Positions 1 to 7,997 of a DNA stretch of 64,000 nucleotides are shown piece by piece (the first letter of the stretch is position 1; each line of letters opens with the position of its first letter). The stretch spans positions 1 to 64,000 of the forward strand of contig CAWGNK010000014.1 of assembly GCA_963823945.1 (NCBI GenBank), in the 5' to 3' direction. The translations under genes were made by a program, and so were the position numbers. Origin of the DNA: Bog-793 sp963823945 (GTDB taxonomy: Bacteria > Actinomycetota > Acidimicrobiia > Acidimicrobiales > Bog-793). The notes under the pieces were generated by a model that saw only the letters and a program-made list of their open reading frames with translations, was not told where the DNA came from and made no database searches.

Positions 1-197
1 ATGCGGACCTGTCCGTTCTCGCGTCCCCAGGTGCGCAGCTCCTCGACTCGCGACAGGTCGAGGAACGCTTGCGGGTGCAGTCGCCCGAAATTGACCTCGA
101 CCATCACGTCGGTGCCGCCCGCGACCACGACGGCCTCGGGGTACTCGGCCCGGGCGGCGAGCGCCTCCGCCCAGCTCGTGGGGCGCAGGTAGCTCAC
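1..197 (-). CDS. Molybdenum hydroxylase FAD-binding subunit (N-terminal part only)
   Basis: The gene enters from position 197 and runs off the left edge, so only about 65 residues are visible. They begin VSYLRPTSWAEALAARAEYP and include the stretch AGGTDVMVEVNFGR, typical of the N-terminal FAD-binding fold of the medium subunit of xanthine dehydrogenase/CO dehydrogenase-type enzymes (CoxM/XdhB family). In that family this subunit passes electrons from the Fe-S subunit to FAD. The start is GTG at 197; no ATG lies upstream in frame. It sits 72 bases downstream of the Mo-binding subunit on the same strand, as expected for one operon. An Fe-S subunit is not in the window and may lie beyond the edge. 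Confidence 0.75.
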   Translation of the reverse strand, partial: MSYLRPTSWAEALAARAEYPEAVVVAGGTDVMVEVNFGRLHPQAFLDLSRVEELRTWGRENGQVR

Positions 198-269
198 GGC
201 GTCACCCGCCGGGGCCGCGCCACCCGTGCCCGCAGTTGCATCGATCGCATCGGTCCTCGTCTCCGATCC

Positions 270-2660
270 CTACATGATCTTCTGCTGGCCGGAGCTCATC
301 TCGAAATAGAACGGCACCGACTTCTGGCCCGGTACCGCGGGAATCGGTGGCGGGCCCGACGTCGCCGCGGGACCCCGCAGGCCGACGAGGTCGTCCGGCG
401 TCACGGGGGCGCGGTTCAGCTCCCGTCCCGTCGCGTCGCGCAGGGCGGCGACGACGGCCGCCGTGGCGACGATCGTCGGCGACTCGCCGATGCCCTTCAG
501 GCCGTAGGGGGAGCCGGGCTCGGGCTGCTCGACCGCCACCGAGACGACCGGCGGCATGTCGAGGATGGTCGGGATGAGGTAGTCGGTGAAGGACGGGTTG
601 CGGATCACGCCGTCGCGCAGCTGGACCTCCTCCATCACCGCGAGCCCGAGGCCCTGGGCCGTTCCCCCCTCGATCTGGCCCGTGAGACCGAGCGGATTGA
701 GGACGCGACCGACGTCGATCGCCGCCGCCACCTGCAGGACGCGCACGAGCCCGAGCTCCTCGTCCACCTCGACGACCGCCCGCTCGGCGGCGAAGGCGAA
801 CGAGACGTGGATGTCCCCCTGGCCGTTCTCGTCGAGGTTCTCCGTGCGGCGGTGGTGGTAAACGGCCTCGCACGAGACCGGCTCGTCGAGCAGGTCCGCC
901 ACGCCGACGAGCGGCGCGCCGTCGCAGGTGATCCAGCCGTCGCCCAAGCCGAGCTCGGCGCCGGGCGGCACCGTCGCCGCGCGCGCCCGCGCCCGGGCGT
1001 AGAGGGCCTCGCGGACCGCCGCGCAGGCCATCTGGACCGCGCCCCCGGCCATCATCGACTGGCGCGACGCCGAGGTCGACCCGGCGCCGCCGATCAGGGT
1101 GTCGATGGCGTGCAGCTCGACGCGGTCGATCTCGAGCTCGGTGCGCACGACCTGGGTGAGGAAGGTGTAGAGGCCCTGGCCCATCTCGACCGCGGCGGTG
1201 TAGATCTCGGCCTCGGGGCCGTCGGGGGTGCGCACGAAGGTCACCCGCGCCGTCGCCGAGTCGTCGAACCCCTCGCTGAAGGCCACGTTCTTGTAGCCGA
1301 CCGCGAGGCCGACGCCACGCTTCAGCCCCTCGCCGTGGGTGACGTTGCCGGCGCCACCGGGGTAGAGCAGACGCTCGCGGCCCCGTATGGGTTCGGGCTC
1401 CGGCAGGGGGATCGCGACGCACCGCTCGATGAGTTCCCGCACCGGGGCGGCTCCGTGGACGACCTGTCCGGTCGGCAGGACCGAGCCGGTGGACATGGCG
1501 TTGCGCAACCGCAGCTCGACCGGGTCGAGCGAGAGGGCACGGGCGAGCTTGTCCATCTGGGCTTCGTGGGCGAAACAGACCTGTGGCGCGCCGAAGCCGC
1601 GCATCGCCCCGCACGGCGGGTTGTTCGTGTAGACGACCGTGCCCTCCACCCGGACGTTCGGAATCTCGTAGGGACCGGCGGCCATGCTTGCCGCGTTGCC
1701 GACCACGGCGGGGGAGGAGGAGGCATAGGCGCCGCCGTCGAACATCAGCCGCACGTCGAGGGCGACGAGCTTGCCGTCGCGGTTGGCGCCGTGCCGCATC
1801 CAGACGCGGGACGGGTGGCGGTGCACATGGCCGTGGAAGGACTCCTCGCGCCCGTAGCTGAACTTCACGGGCCGGCCGGTCTTGAGGGCCAGCATGCAGG
1901 CGTGGATCTGCATGTGGATGTCCTCGCGGGAACCGAACGCCCCCCCGACACCGGCGAGGTGCAACCGGACCTTGTCCTCGGGCAGTCCGAGGCACGGCGC
2001 GATCTGCTCGCGGTCGACGTGCAGCCACTGTGTCGTGACATAGAGGTCGACGCCGCCGTCCTCCGCCGGCACCGCCAGTCCGGCCTCCGGCCCGAGCGCT
2101 GCCTGGTCCTGCATCGCCGTCTCGTAGTAGCCGTCGACCCAGACGTCCGCCTCGGCGGCGTCGGGATCACCGTGGACGATGTGCACGTGACGCAGGACGT
2201 TCCCGAACTCGTGCAGACGCGGCGCCTCAGGCGCCAGCGCTTGCTCCATGTCGTAGACGCCGGGCAGCTCATCGAGCTCGACGGCGATCCGCCCTATCGC
2301 CTGCCGGGCGACCTCCGGTGTCGAGGCGGCGAGGACGGCGATCGGCTCGCCCGCATAGCGCACGACGTCCTCGGCGAGGACCGGCTGGTCGAAGAAGTTC
2401 AGCCCGAAGCGGTTCTTGCCCGGCACGTCGGCGCCGAGCATCACCGCCACCACGCCGGGGGTCGCGGTCGCCCGGGATGTGTCGACGCTGTTGATGCGGG
2501 CGTACGCCACCGGAGAGCGCAGGGTCGCCCCGAAGAGCATCCCTTCACGGTGCAGGTCGCTCGCGTAGGCGAAGGCGCCCGTGACCTTCGGCTCCCCGTC
2601 GATGCGCGGCGTGGCTTCTCCGACCCTGCCCCGGGTCCCGACGGTGGTGATCGTGTCCAA
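270..2660 (-). CDS. Molybdopterin-binding subunit of a xanthine dehydrogenase-family hydroxylase
   Basis: 796 residues, full length for the large Mo-binding subunit. Visible motifs are GGAFGSRED (239-247), the active-site loop PPCGAMRGFGAPQ (348-360), and GLKGIGES (720-727), whose glutamate aligns with the catalytic base of the family. The loop is not the AYRCSFR signature of form I CO dehydrogenase, so a purine or aldehyde hydroxylase is more likely; the substrate cannot be read from sequence. The start is TTG at 2660 with GAGAGA a few bases upstream; the reading begins MDTITTVGTRGRVGEA, matching the usual N-terminus. It lies between the xdhC-like maturation gene and the FAD subunit on the same strand. 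Confidence 0.9.
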   Translation of the reverse strand: MDTITTVGTRGRVGEATPRIDGEPKVTGAFAYASDLHREGMLFGATLRSPVAYARINSVDTSRATATPGVVAVMLGADVPGKNRFGLNFFDQPVLAEDVVRYAGEPIAVLAASTPEVARQAIGRIAVELDELPGVYDMEQALAPEAPRLHEFGNVLRHVHIVHGDPDAAEADVWVDGYYETAMQDQAALGPEAGLAVPAEDGGVDLYVTTQWLHVDREQIAPCLGLPEDKVRLHLAGVGGAFGSREDIHMQIHACMLALKTGRPVKFSYGREESFHGHVHRHPSRVWMRHGANRDGKLVALDVRLMFDGGAYASSSPAVVGNAASMAAGPYEIPNVRVEGTVVYTNNPPCGAMRGFGAPQVCFAHEAQMDKLARALSLDPVELRLRNAMSTGSVLPTGQVVHGAAPVRELIERCVAIPLPEPEPIRGRERLLYPGGAGNVTHGEGLKRGVGLAVGYKNVAFSEGFDDSATARVTFVRTPDGPEAEIYTAAVEMGQGLYTFLTQVVRTELEIDRVELHAIDTLIGGAGSTSASRQSMMAGGAVQMACAAVREALYARARARAATVPPGAELGLGDGWITCDGAPLVGVADLLDEPVSCEAVYHHRRTENLDENGQGDIHVSFAFAAERAVVEVDEELGLVRVLQVAAAIDVGRVLNPLGLTGQIEGGTAQGLGLAVMEEVQLRDGVIRNPSFTDYLIPTILDMPPVVSVAVEQPEPGSPYGLKGIGESPTIVATAAVVAALRDATGRELNRAPVTPDDLVGLRGPAATSGPPPIPAVPGQKSVPFYFEMSSGQQKIM

Positions 2661-2775
2661 CGGATCTCTCTCGGTCCGAACGCTAGCGGTCCGGCCCCGT
2701 CACGCCACCCGCCGGCGCCGGTGCGGAACGGCTCCGGCGTCGATGCCGGCGGCGATGGTCAGTGTGTCCTCGCCC

Positions 2776-3930
2776 TCACGAGCCCGCATCGTGGATGGGC
2801 CCGTCCGTCGCGCGCAGCGACGCGCCTGTGTGGTTCATAGAACGTGAAGCGACGATCTCGGCGCAGATCGAGATCGCCGTCTCCTCCGGAGTGCGCGCCC
2901 CGATGTCGAGGCCGATCGGCGCCATCACCCGGGCGAGCCCGGCGTCGTCCACACCGGCCGCTCGCAGCCGCTGCTCGCGGTCGGCGGCGGTGCGGCGCGA
3001 CCCCATGACGCCGATGTAGCCGACTTGGGTGCCAAGCGCCGCGACCACGGCCGGCACGTCGTACTTGGGATCGTGGGTGAGGATGCACACAGCGTCCCGC
3101 CCGCGCAGCTCGGGCCCGATCGCCGCGAGGTGGCGGTCGGGCCAGTCGACGACGATCTCGTCTGCCATCGGGAACCGCGCCGGGGTGGCGAACACGGGGC
3201 GTGCGTCGCACACGGTGACCCGGTAGCCGAGGATCTTGGCTACTCGGGCGAGCGCCGCCGCGAAGTCGACCGCACCGAAGATCACCATCCGGGAAGGGGG
3301 CGCGAAGCTCTCGACGAAGACGGCGACGTCCTGCCCGGTGGTCTCGCCGTGGGGGCCGTAACGGCGATGGGCGGTCGTGCCGGAGTCGAGATGCCCCAGT
3401 GCGTCCCGGCGCACCGCTCCGTCGAGGCCGGGATCGCCCAACGAGCCGAGAAAGCCCGCCTCGGGGGTGACGAGCATCGTCGCACCCGGGGTTGTGGGGC
3501 GATCATCGGGGGCGGTTCCGGCGTCTGTGCCGGCCTCGATGACCGTCGCCAGCGCGACGGGCCGGTGTGCCGCCAGGTGGCCGCGCAGCGCCTCCAGGGT
3601 TGCCCCGTCCATCCCCGGGGGTTCCAGGGGCTCGACGAACAGCCGGATCGTCCCGCCACAGGTGAGGCCGACGGCGAAGGCCTCGTCGTCGGAGTAGCCG
3701 AACGTCGCCAGTCGCGGTCGTCGGGTCGCCAGCGAGTCGAGTGCCTCGGTGACGACGGCGGTCTCCACGCAACCGCCCGACACGGACCCGGCGACCTCGC
3801 CGTCCTCGCTCACGGCCATCGCCGCGCCCGGCTCGCGCGGCGCCGATCCCTGGGTCCCGATGACCCGGGCCAGCGCCACCCGCCGGCCGGTCGAACGCCA
3901 GCGCTCGATGTCGCCGAGGATCTCCTGCAC
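2776..3930 (-). CDS. XdhC/CoxI-family molybdenum cofactor insertion protein
   Basis: 384 residues starting GTG (MQEILGDIERW). The N-terminal XdhC domain carries GSVSGGCVE; the C-terminal Rossmann-like domain carries CILTHDPKYD and YIGVMGSRRT. Family members bind sulfurated molybdenum cofactor and deliver it to xanthine dehydrogenase-type apoenzymes in the cytoplasm. It is the first gene of the minus-strand group, 115 bases before the Mo subunit, so its client is almost certainly that enzyme. It is divergent from moaE, which makes the pterin part of the same cofactor; the 118-base gap should hold both promoters. Confidence 0.9.
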   Translation of the reverse strand: MQEILGDIERWRSTGRRVALARVIGTQGSAPREPGAAMAVSEDGEVAGSVSGGCVETAVVTEALDSLATRRPRLATFGYSDDEAFAVGLTCGGTIRLFVEPLEPPGMDGATLEALRGHLAAHRPVALATVIEAGTDAGTAPDDRPTTPGATMLVTPEAGFLGSLGDPGLDGAVRRDALGHLDSGTTAHRRYGPHGETTGQDVAVFVESFAPPSRMVIFGAVDFAAALARVAKILGYRVTVCDARPVFATPARFPMADEIVVDWPDRHLAAIGPELRGRDAVCILTHDPKYDVPAVVAALGTQVGYIGVMGSRRTAADREQRLRAAGVDDAGLARVMAPIGLDIGARTPEETAISICAEIVASRSMNHTGASLRATDGPIHDAGS

Positions 3931-4033
3931 GAAGTCAAGCGTACGGGTGGAGCCCGCAAGGTGCCATCGGCGCGGGTTCCGGCAGCTTGTGCGTGCCTGC
4001 CCCGCCGGCGGTTCGGCGGCGCGTCGTCCGGCC

Positions 4034-4039
4034 TACGAT
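4034..4039 (+). promoter_or_regulatory. Probable -10 element (TACGAT) for moaE
   Basis: TACGAT fits the actinobacterial -10 consensus TANNNT. It lies 9 bases before the moaE ATG, so the transcript would have almost no leader. No clear Shine-Dalgarno sequence lies in between. Confidence 0.45.
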
Positions 4040-4048
4040 CGATCCGCG

Positions 4049-4510
4049 ATGACGCGCAACGAGGACACCTGGATCGCCGTCTCGGCCGACGAACTGCCGG
4101 TCGCGGAGGCGCTGGCCTGGGCATCCGGGCCGGACTGCGGGGCGGTCGTGTCGTTCTGCGGCTCGGTGCGCAACGCCTCCGAGGGCCGCCCCGGCGTGGT
4201 CAGCCTGGAGTACGAGGCCTACGAGGCCTACGTCACCGCCAAGATGGCCGAGGTCGCCGATGCCGTGCGGGCCCACTTCCCCGAGGTGCGCCGGATCGCG
4301 CTGCTGCACCGTGTGGGTGTGCTCCAGGTCGGCGAGGTTTCGGTCGCGGTGGTCGTCGCCACCCCGCACCGTGCCGACGCCTTCGAGGCGGCCCGGCGCG
4401 CGCTCGACATGGTCAAGGCGACGGTGCCGATCTGGAAGCGCGAGACCTGGGCCGAGGGATCGGACTGGGGGCAGAACACGGTGTCGATCGTCGACGTGAC
4501 CGATCTCTAG
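4049..4510 (+). CDS. moaE: Molybdopterin synthase catalytic subunit MoaE
   Basis: 153 residues, normal MoaE length. Diagnostic stretches are CGSVRNASEG, LEYEAYEAYV, HRVGVLQVGEVSV and the active-site segment KATVPIWKRE with the lysines used in catalysis. MoaE transfers sulfur from MoaD thiocarboxylate to precursor Z to form molybdopterin. No moaD, moaA or moaC is nearby, so the rest of the pathway is elsewhere. The gene is placed next to the xdhC/hydroxylase operon, which consumes the product. The open frame extends further upstream, but the ATG at 4049 gives the family's normal N-terminus. Confidence 0.93.
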   Translation: MTRNEDTWIAVSADELPVAEALAWASGPDCGAVVSFCGSVRNASEGRPGVVSLEYEAYEAYVTAKMAEVADAVRAHFPEVRRIALLHRVGVLQVGEVSVAVVVATPHRADAFEAARRALDMVKATVPIWKRETWAEGSDWGQNTVSIVDVTDL

Positions 4511-4812
4511 GCACCCTGGTCCGCCGTCCGCGGCGATCGCGCCGGCGTCGCATTGCCGGTGGTGAGTCACCGCAACTGGTTCCCCATCGGCGCCCTGGAC
4601 GCCATTAGCCTGACGGCGACCGACCCCGTCGGAGCGTCACGTGCGACTCGCATCACCGCCAAAGAACCGAAGTTCCAGGCCAGGCGCCTGGGATGACGAG
4701 ATGGCGAAGCCGTCGTGCGGGACCGATCGCCGGTCCTGTCGATGTGACCGACGGCGGGGCGGAAGCCCGTATCGACCTGTTTGACCGGAGCCTCATGCCC
4801 AGGGAGAAGAAG
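4511..4812 (+). other. Intergenic leader region before the carbamoyltransferase gene
   Basis: No convincing gene. Two symmetric elements are visible: a perfect 12-base palindrome CCAGGCGCCTGG at 4680-4691, and a six-pair hairpin GGACCG-ATCGC-CGGTCC at 4720-4736. A possible -10 TAGCCT is at 4606-4611. These could be an operator and leader structure, but the region is GC-rich and such symmetry can arise by chance. Confidence 0.4.
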
Positions 4813-5865
4813 ATGGCCGCAACCGAGACGGTGGAAGCGATTGACCTGTCCGCGGTGACCCAGCCGATCGACGGTGACGCCGCGGGCAAGAACCTGCTCT
4901 CGATGCACCAGCTGTCTGCCGACGACATCGCGACCTACCTCGACGAGGCCTACGCCGCCGAGCGTGCCATCCGGGACCCCGCCCGCCGCGGCGTGCCGCT
5001 CCTGCCCCGCGCCGTCATGAAGGCGATCATGCGGCAGCCCTCGACCCGGACCGGCGGCAGCTGCACCTCGGCGATGCGGAAGCTCGGCGGTTCCGCCGAG
5101 CTGATCAGCGGTATGAGCAGCTCCTCGGAGGCCAAGGGGGAGTCGCTCGCCGATTCCTGGGTGGCGTTCGCGACCCAGGCTGACCTCCTGGGCATCCGGA
5201 CCGCCGAGAACGGGGGACCGGCCTTCGCGGCCCACGTCATCGCCAAGGCCGTCGAGTACGGGCAGCTGGCACAGGTCGTGCCGGTCATCAACCTCGGCGA
5301 CGGGCACAACGAGCACCCGACCCAGGCCCTTGGCGACCTGTTCACGGTGCACAAGAAGTTCGAGCACTTCGACGGGCTCGTCATCACGGTGGTCGGCGAC
5401 CAGGAGCGGTACCGGGCGCACCACTCCCTCATGATCGGGGCCGCGACGCTGGGCATGAGGATCGTCGCCGTGGAGTCCCCGGCGGCCCGCGTGCCCCGGG
5501 CGCTCGTCGAGCTGCTTGGCGACCGCCTGACGAGGACCGGCGACCTCGACGCGGCGATGCGCGAGACGGACGTTTTGTACATCGGCCGCAATCCGGACGA
5601 GTACACGGGGGAGGATCCGGCGGAGATCGTGCGCGCCGAGCAGCTGGCCCGTGACTACGCGAGCTGGATCGTCGACTACGACCGGATCCAGCAGATGGCG
5701 CCGGACAGCATCGTGCTGCACCCGCGTCCCCGCCGGGACGAGCTGGACCCGAGCGTCGACTCGGACCCGAGGATGAAAGACGTCGAGCAGATGGCGAACA
5801 TGATCCCGATGCGGATGGCGATCATCGCCCGGCACCTGGGAGCTTCGATCGCGCGGGGCGCCTGA
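4813..5865 (+). CDS. Aspartate carbamoyltransferase-like enzyme
   Basis: 350 residues with both domains of the aspartate/ornithine carbamoyltransferase fold. Carbamoyl-phosphate binding is seen in STRT (77-80) and HPTQ (168-171), the mobile 80s-loop equivalent in AKGESLADS, and LHPRPRRDE near the C-terminus. The order GDGHNEHPTQAL and KGESLAD resembles PyrB more than ArgF. Unusual: STRT is followed by Gly-Gly-Ser instead of the usual Arg-x-Ser, and the protein is about 40 residues longer than typical PyrB. The ATG at 4813 follows AGGGAG by 6 bases, which decides the start. No other pyrimidine gene is near, so the role as the housekeeping PyrB is uncertain. Confidence 0.8.
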   Translation: MAATETVEAIDLSAVTQPIDGDAAGKNLLSMHQLSADDIATYLDEAYAAERAIRDPARRGVPLLPRAVMKAIMRQPSTRTGGSCTSAMRKLGGSAELISGMSSSSEAKGESLADSWVAFATQADLLGIRTAENGGPAFAAHVIAKAVEYGQLAQVVPVINLGDGHNEHPTQALGDLFTVHKKFEHFDGLVITVVGDQERYRAHHSLMIGAATLGMRIVAVESPAARVPRALVELLGDRLTRTGDLDAAMRETDVLYIGRNPDEYTGEDPAEIVRAEQLARDYASWIVDYDRIQQMAPDSIVLHPRPRRDELDPSVDSDPRMKDVEQMANMIPMRMAIIARHLGASIARGA

Positions 5866-6181
5866 GGCATTCCGCCACCGAGCTGACGCCGCGCCGCTCC
5901 GGCGCCGCCGATACCTTGCCCGCGGGCGGGGGATGTCACTGCCCGTTCCTAGCGTGGTCCCCGCGATCGGGTCAGCGCGCTGATCTTCTCGCCACGACAG
6001 CCGGGTCGTCGCTGCCGGCTCCGTGATCGGTCGTTCCCTCGGCGTCCCTGTATCGGCGTCACCCGCCGGAGCTCCGCCACGACCCCCGCACCCGCGGTGG
6101 GCCGTCCCGCCGGGCCGCCGGGCCGCTCCACCCCGCTTTCCCGGGGTGTTCCGCACCGGCCCGACAGGGAGGGACGACCAC
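5866..6181. other. Intergenic region without a recognisable gene
   Basis: 316 bases separate the carbamoyltransferase from the ArdC-like gene. A short GCCCGCGGGC palindrome about 55 bases after the stop may help termination. I see no coding-like frame or tRNA. Confidence 0.4.
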
Positions 6182-6997
6182 ATGACCGGCCACGACAGGC
6201 ACGCGCAATGCATCACCCAGCTCGCCGAGGGGATCGCCCGACTCACGACATCAGCGGCGTGGCGGCGCTACCTCGAGTTCCAGAGCCGGTTCCACCGCTA
6301 CAGCTTCAACAACGTGCTCCTCATCGCCGCCCAGTGCCCGGAGGCGACGCAGGTGGCGGGCTTCCGGGCGTGGCGGGACCTCGGCCGGTTCGTCCGTGCC
6401 GGGGAGAGGGCCATCTGGATTCTCGCCCCCCTCGTCTACCGGCCCCGGGGTCTCGCCGAGGAAGAAGCCGAGGCCGTCGTGCGGGGCTTCAAGTTCGTGC
6501 CGGTCTTCGATGTCTCCCAGACCGACGGGGCCGAGCTGCCGTCGGTCTGCAACCAACTCGTCGGCGGCGATCCGGCCGGGCATTTCGCCCGGCTCGCCGG
6601 GGTCGCCGGGTCGCTCGGTTTCACCGTCGAGGACCACGTCCTGGCGGGGAGCATCAACGGCGACTGCTCGCACGACGACCGTCGTATCCGGATCGAGACC
6701 CGCAACGCGCCGGCCCAGCGGCTGAAGACCCTCGCCCACGAGCTCGCCCACGCCCTCCTCCACGAGGGCTTCGCCGACCGGGCGCTCGCCGAGCTGGAGG
6801 CCGAATCGACCGCCTACGTCGTGTGCCACGCGCTCGGGCTGGACAGCGGCGACTACTCGTTCGGGTACGTCGCGACGTGGGCGGGGGGCGGCCAGCAGGC
6901 GGTCGCCGCCGTGCGGGCCTCCTGCGGGCGCATCCAGCGGGCGGCGGCCGAGATCCTCTCCCGGTTGCGGCCCGAGGCGGCCGACGAGGCGGCGTGA
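6182..6997 (+). CDS. ArdC-like antirestriction protein with M78-type metallopeptidase domain
   Basis: 271 residues. The N-terminal 90 residues match the ArdC-type single-strand DNA-binding domain (YLEFQSRFHRYSFNNVLLI, then GRFVRAGERAIWILAP). The C-terminal half holds a zinc peptidase signature HELAHALLH (186-194) and a downstream ELEAEST that supplies the third ligand, as in ImmA/IrrE peptidases. ArdC on plasmids protects incoming DNA from restriction; chromosomal copies are common in actinobacteria and their role is unclear. The start is fixed by AGGGAGGGA, 7 bases before the ATG at 6182. No conjugation, integrase or restriction gene is visible around it. Confidence 0.8.
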   Translation: MTGHDRHAQCITQLAEGIARLTTSAAWRRYLEFQSRFHRYSFNNVLLIAAQCPEATQVAGFRAWRDLGRFVRAGERAIWILAPLVYRPRGLAEEEAEAVVRGFKFVPVFDVSQTDGAELPSVCNQLVGGDPAGHFARLAGVAGSLGFTVEDHVLAGSINGDCSHDDRRIRIETRNAPAQRLKTLAHELAHALLHEGFADRALAELEAESTAYVVCHALGLDSGDYSFGYVATWAGGGQQAVAAVRASCGRIQRAAAEILSRLRPEAADEAA

Positions 6998-7023
6998 ACG
7001 TCGAGCGAGACCGGGCGTCCTGC

Positions 7024-7029
7024 GATAAT
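7024..7029 (+). promoter_or_regulatory. Probable -10 element (GATAAT)
   Basis: GATAAT stands out in GC-rich sequence 27 bases after the ArdC-like stop. It would give a leader of about 85 bases for the hypothetical gene starting near 7122. No clear -35 is seen. Confidence 0.4.
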
Positions 7030-7121
7030 GGAGCCGGCCACCCGCAAGGGCTGGGAACGCCCGTTGGCGCTGCCCGTCGGCCACTGTCGCCGTGTGGCGG
7101 GGCTTCGCGCGATAGAACGGG

Positions 7122-7547
7122 GTGAGAGATGAGAAACGACCAGTGACCTCCCCCGAGCCTCCGTCGGAACCCAACCGGGTCGGCCTGCTCGAGAGCGCCT
7201 TCCAGTTCTCGCCGCTCGAGGCCGTCTGCGAGGCGGTCGTCATGGCGGTGACGATCGATGCCGAGATCCTCATCGAGCGCCGGGGCGACCGCTACCGGTG
7301 GAGTTTCGCCTCGAAAAACGACATCTTCGGCCTGCTCGACAAGGCGGCGAGGTTCCTGGGCATCCACGAGGCGCACCTGCTCGTCGGGTTCCGCACCCTC
7401 GACGACGGGACGTACGTGCTCCACGACGACCGTGTCGGCTTCGAGCCCTGCGACGAGTGGGCGCTCATCACGTTCGCGGTGCCCTCGACCGCGGCCGAGG
7501 TCGCCGAGCAGATCCGGGAACGCCTGCCCGAGAAGGACGTTCCGTAG
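7122..7547 (+). CDS. Hypothetical protein
   Basis: 141 residues, acidic, soluble, no signal peptide or membrane segment. I do not recognise a family. The N-terminal part is proline-rich; the middle contains YRWSFASKNDIFGLLDKAAR and DGTYVLHDDRVGFEPCDEW. GTG at 7122 is the upstream start; a second GTG at 7143 is equally possible. Third-position GC is high throughout, which supports real coding. It stands alone on the plus strand between the ArdC-like gene and a convergent metalloprotein gene. Confidence 0.6.
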   Translation: MRDEKRPVTSPEPPSEPNRVGLLESAFQFSPLEAVCEAVVMAVTIDAEILIERRGDRYRWSFASKNDIFGLLDKAARFLGIHEAHLLVGFRTLDDGTYVLHDDRVGFEPCDEWALITFAVPSTAAEVAEQIRERLPEKDVP

Positions 7548-7597
7548 GAAGGCGGCTTCCGGGCGCCAGGTTCGCCGCGCCCGCCGCGGTCTGGGCG

Positions 7598-7942
7598 CTA
7601 GGCCCAGCCGAGCTCGGCAAGACGGGCGTCGCTGATCCCGAAGTGGTGGGCGACCTCGTGGATCACGGTCCGGCGCACGGCCTCCGTGACCTCGGTCTCA
7701 CTGCGGCAGCTCGCGCAGATGCTGCGCATGAAGATCGTGATCCGGTCCGGCAGCACCGCCGAATAGTTGATGCCGCGCTGCGTGAGCGGGATCCCCTCGT
7801 AGAGGCCGAAGAGCCTGCCTGCCGGCGCGTAGGGGTCGACCCGGACCGAGACGTTCTCCATCTGGCGCCCGAGGCTTTCCGGCAGGCTGTCGAGCGCCGA
7901 GGCGACGAGCTCCTCGAACCGCTCGTTCGTCATCGCGACCAT
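7598..7942 (-). CDS. Zincin-like metallopeptidase family protein (DUF1025/Zincin_1)
   Basis: 114 residues beginning MVAMTNERFEELVASAL. The C-terminus holds VIHEVAHHFG, an HExxH zinc-binding motif, followed by SDARLAELGW, the layout of the small zincin-like family common in actinobacteria. Its substrate is unknown and proteolysis has not been shown from sequence. Two ATG codons are possible (7942 and 7933). It is divergent from the DNA glycosylase gene. Confidence 0.8.
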   Translation of the reverse strand: MVAMTNERFEELVASALDSLPESLGRQMENVSVRVDPYAPAGRLFGLYEGIPLTQRGINYSAVLPDRITIFMRSICASCRSETEVTEAVRRTVIHEVAHHFGISDARLAELGWA

Positions 7943-7997
7943 GGCCCGATCATCGCGCCCCGCCGGGAGGCCCGGCCGCGTCGGGCAGACTCTGGGG

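Noticed and set aside
270..2660. CoxL of form I CO dehydrogenase
   Set aside because: The AYRCSFR active-site motif is absent; the loop is PPCGAMRGFG.
69..2840. A 923-residue open frame on the plus strand opposite the Mo-hydroxylase subunit
   Set aside because: It is an antisense shadow caused by high third-position GC; the sequence is Arg/Gly/Asp-rich without any domain, and the minus-strand frame has full family motifs.
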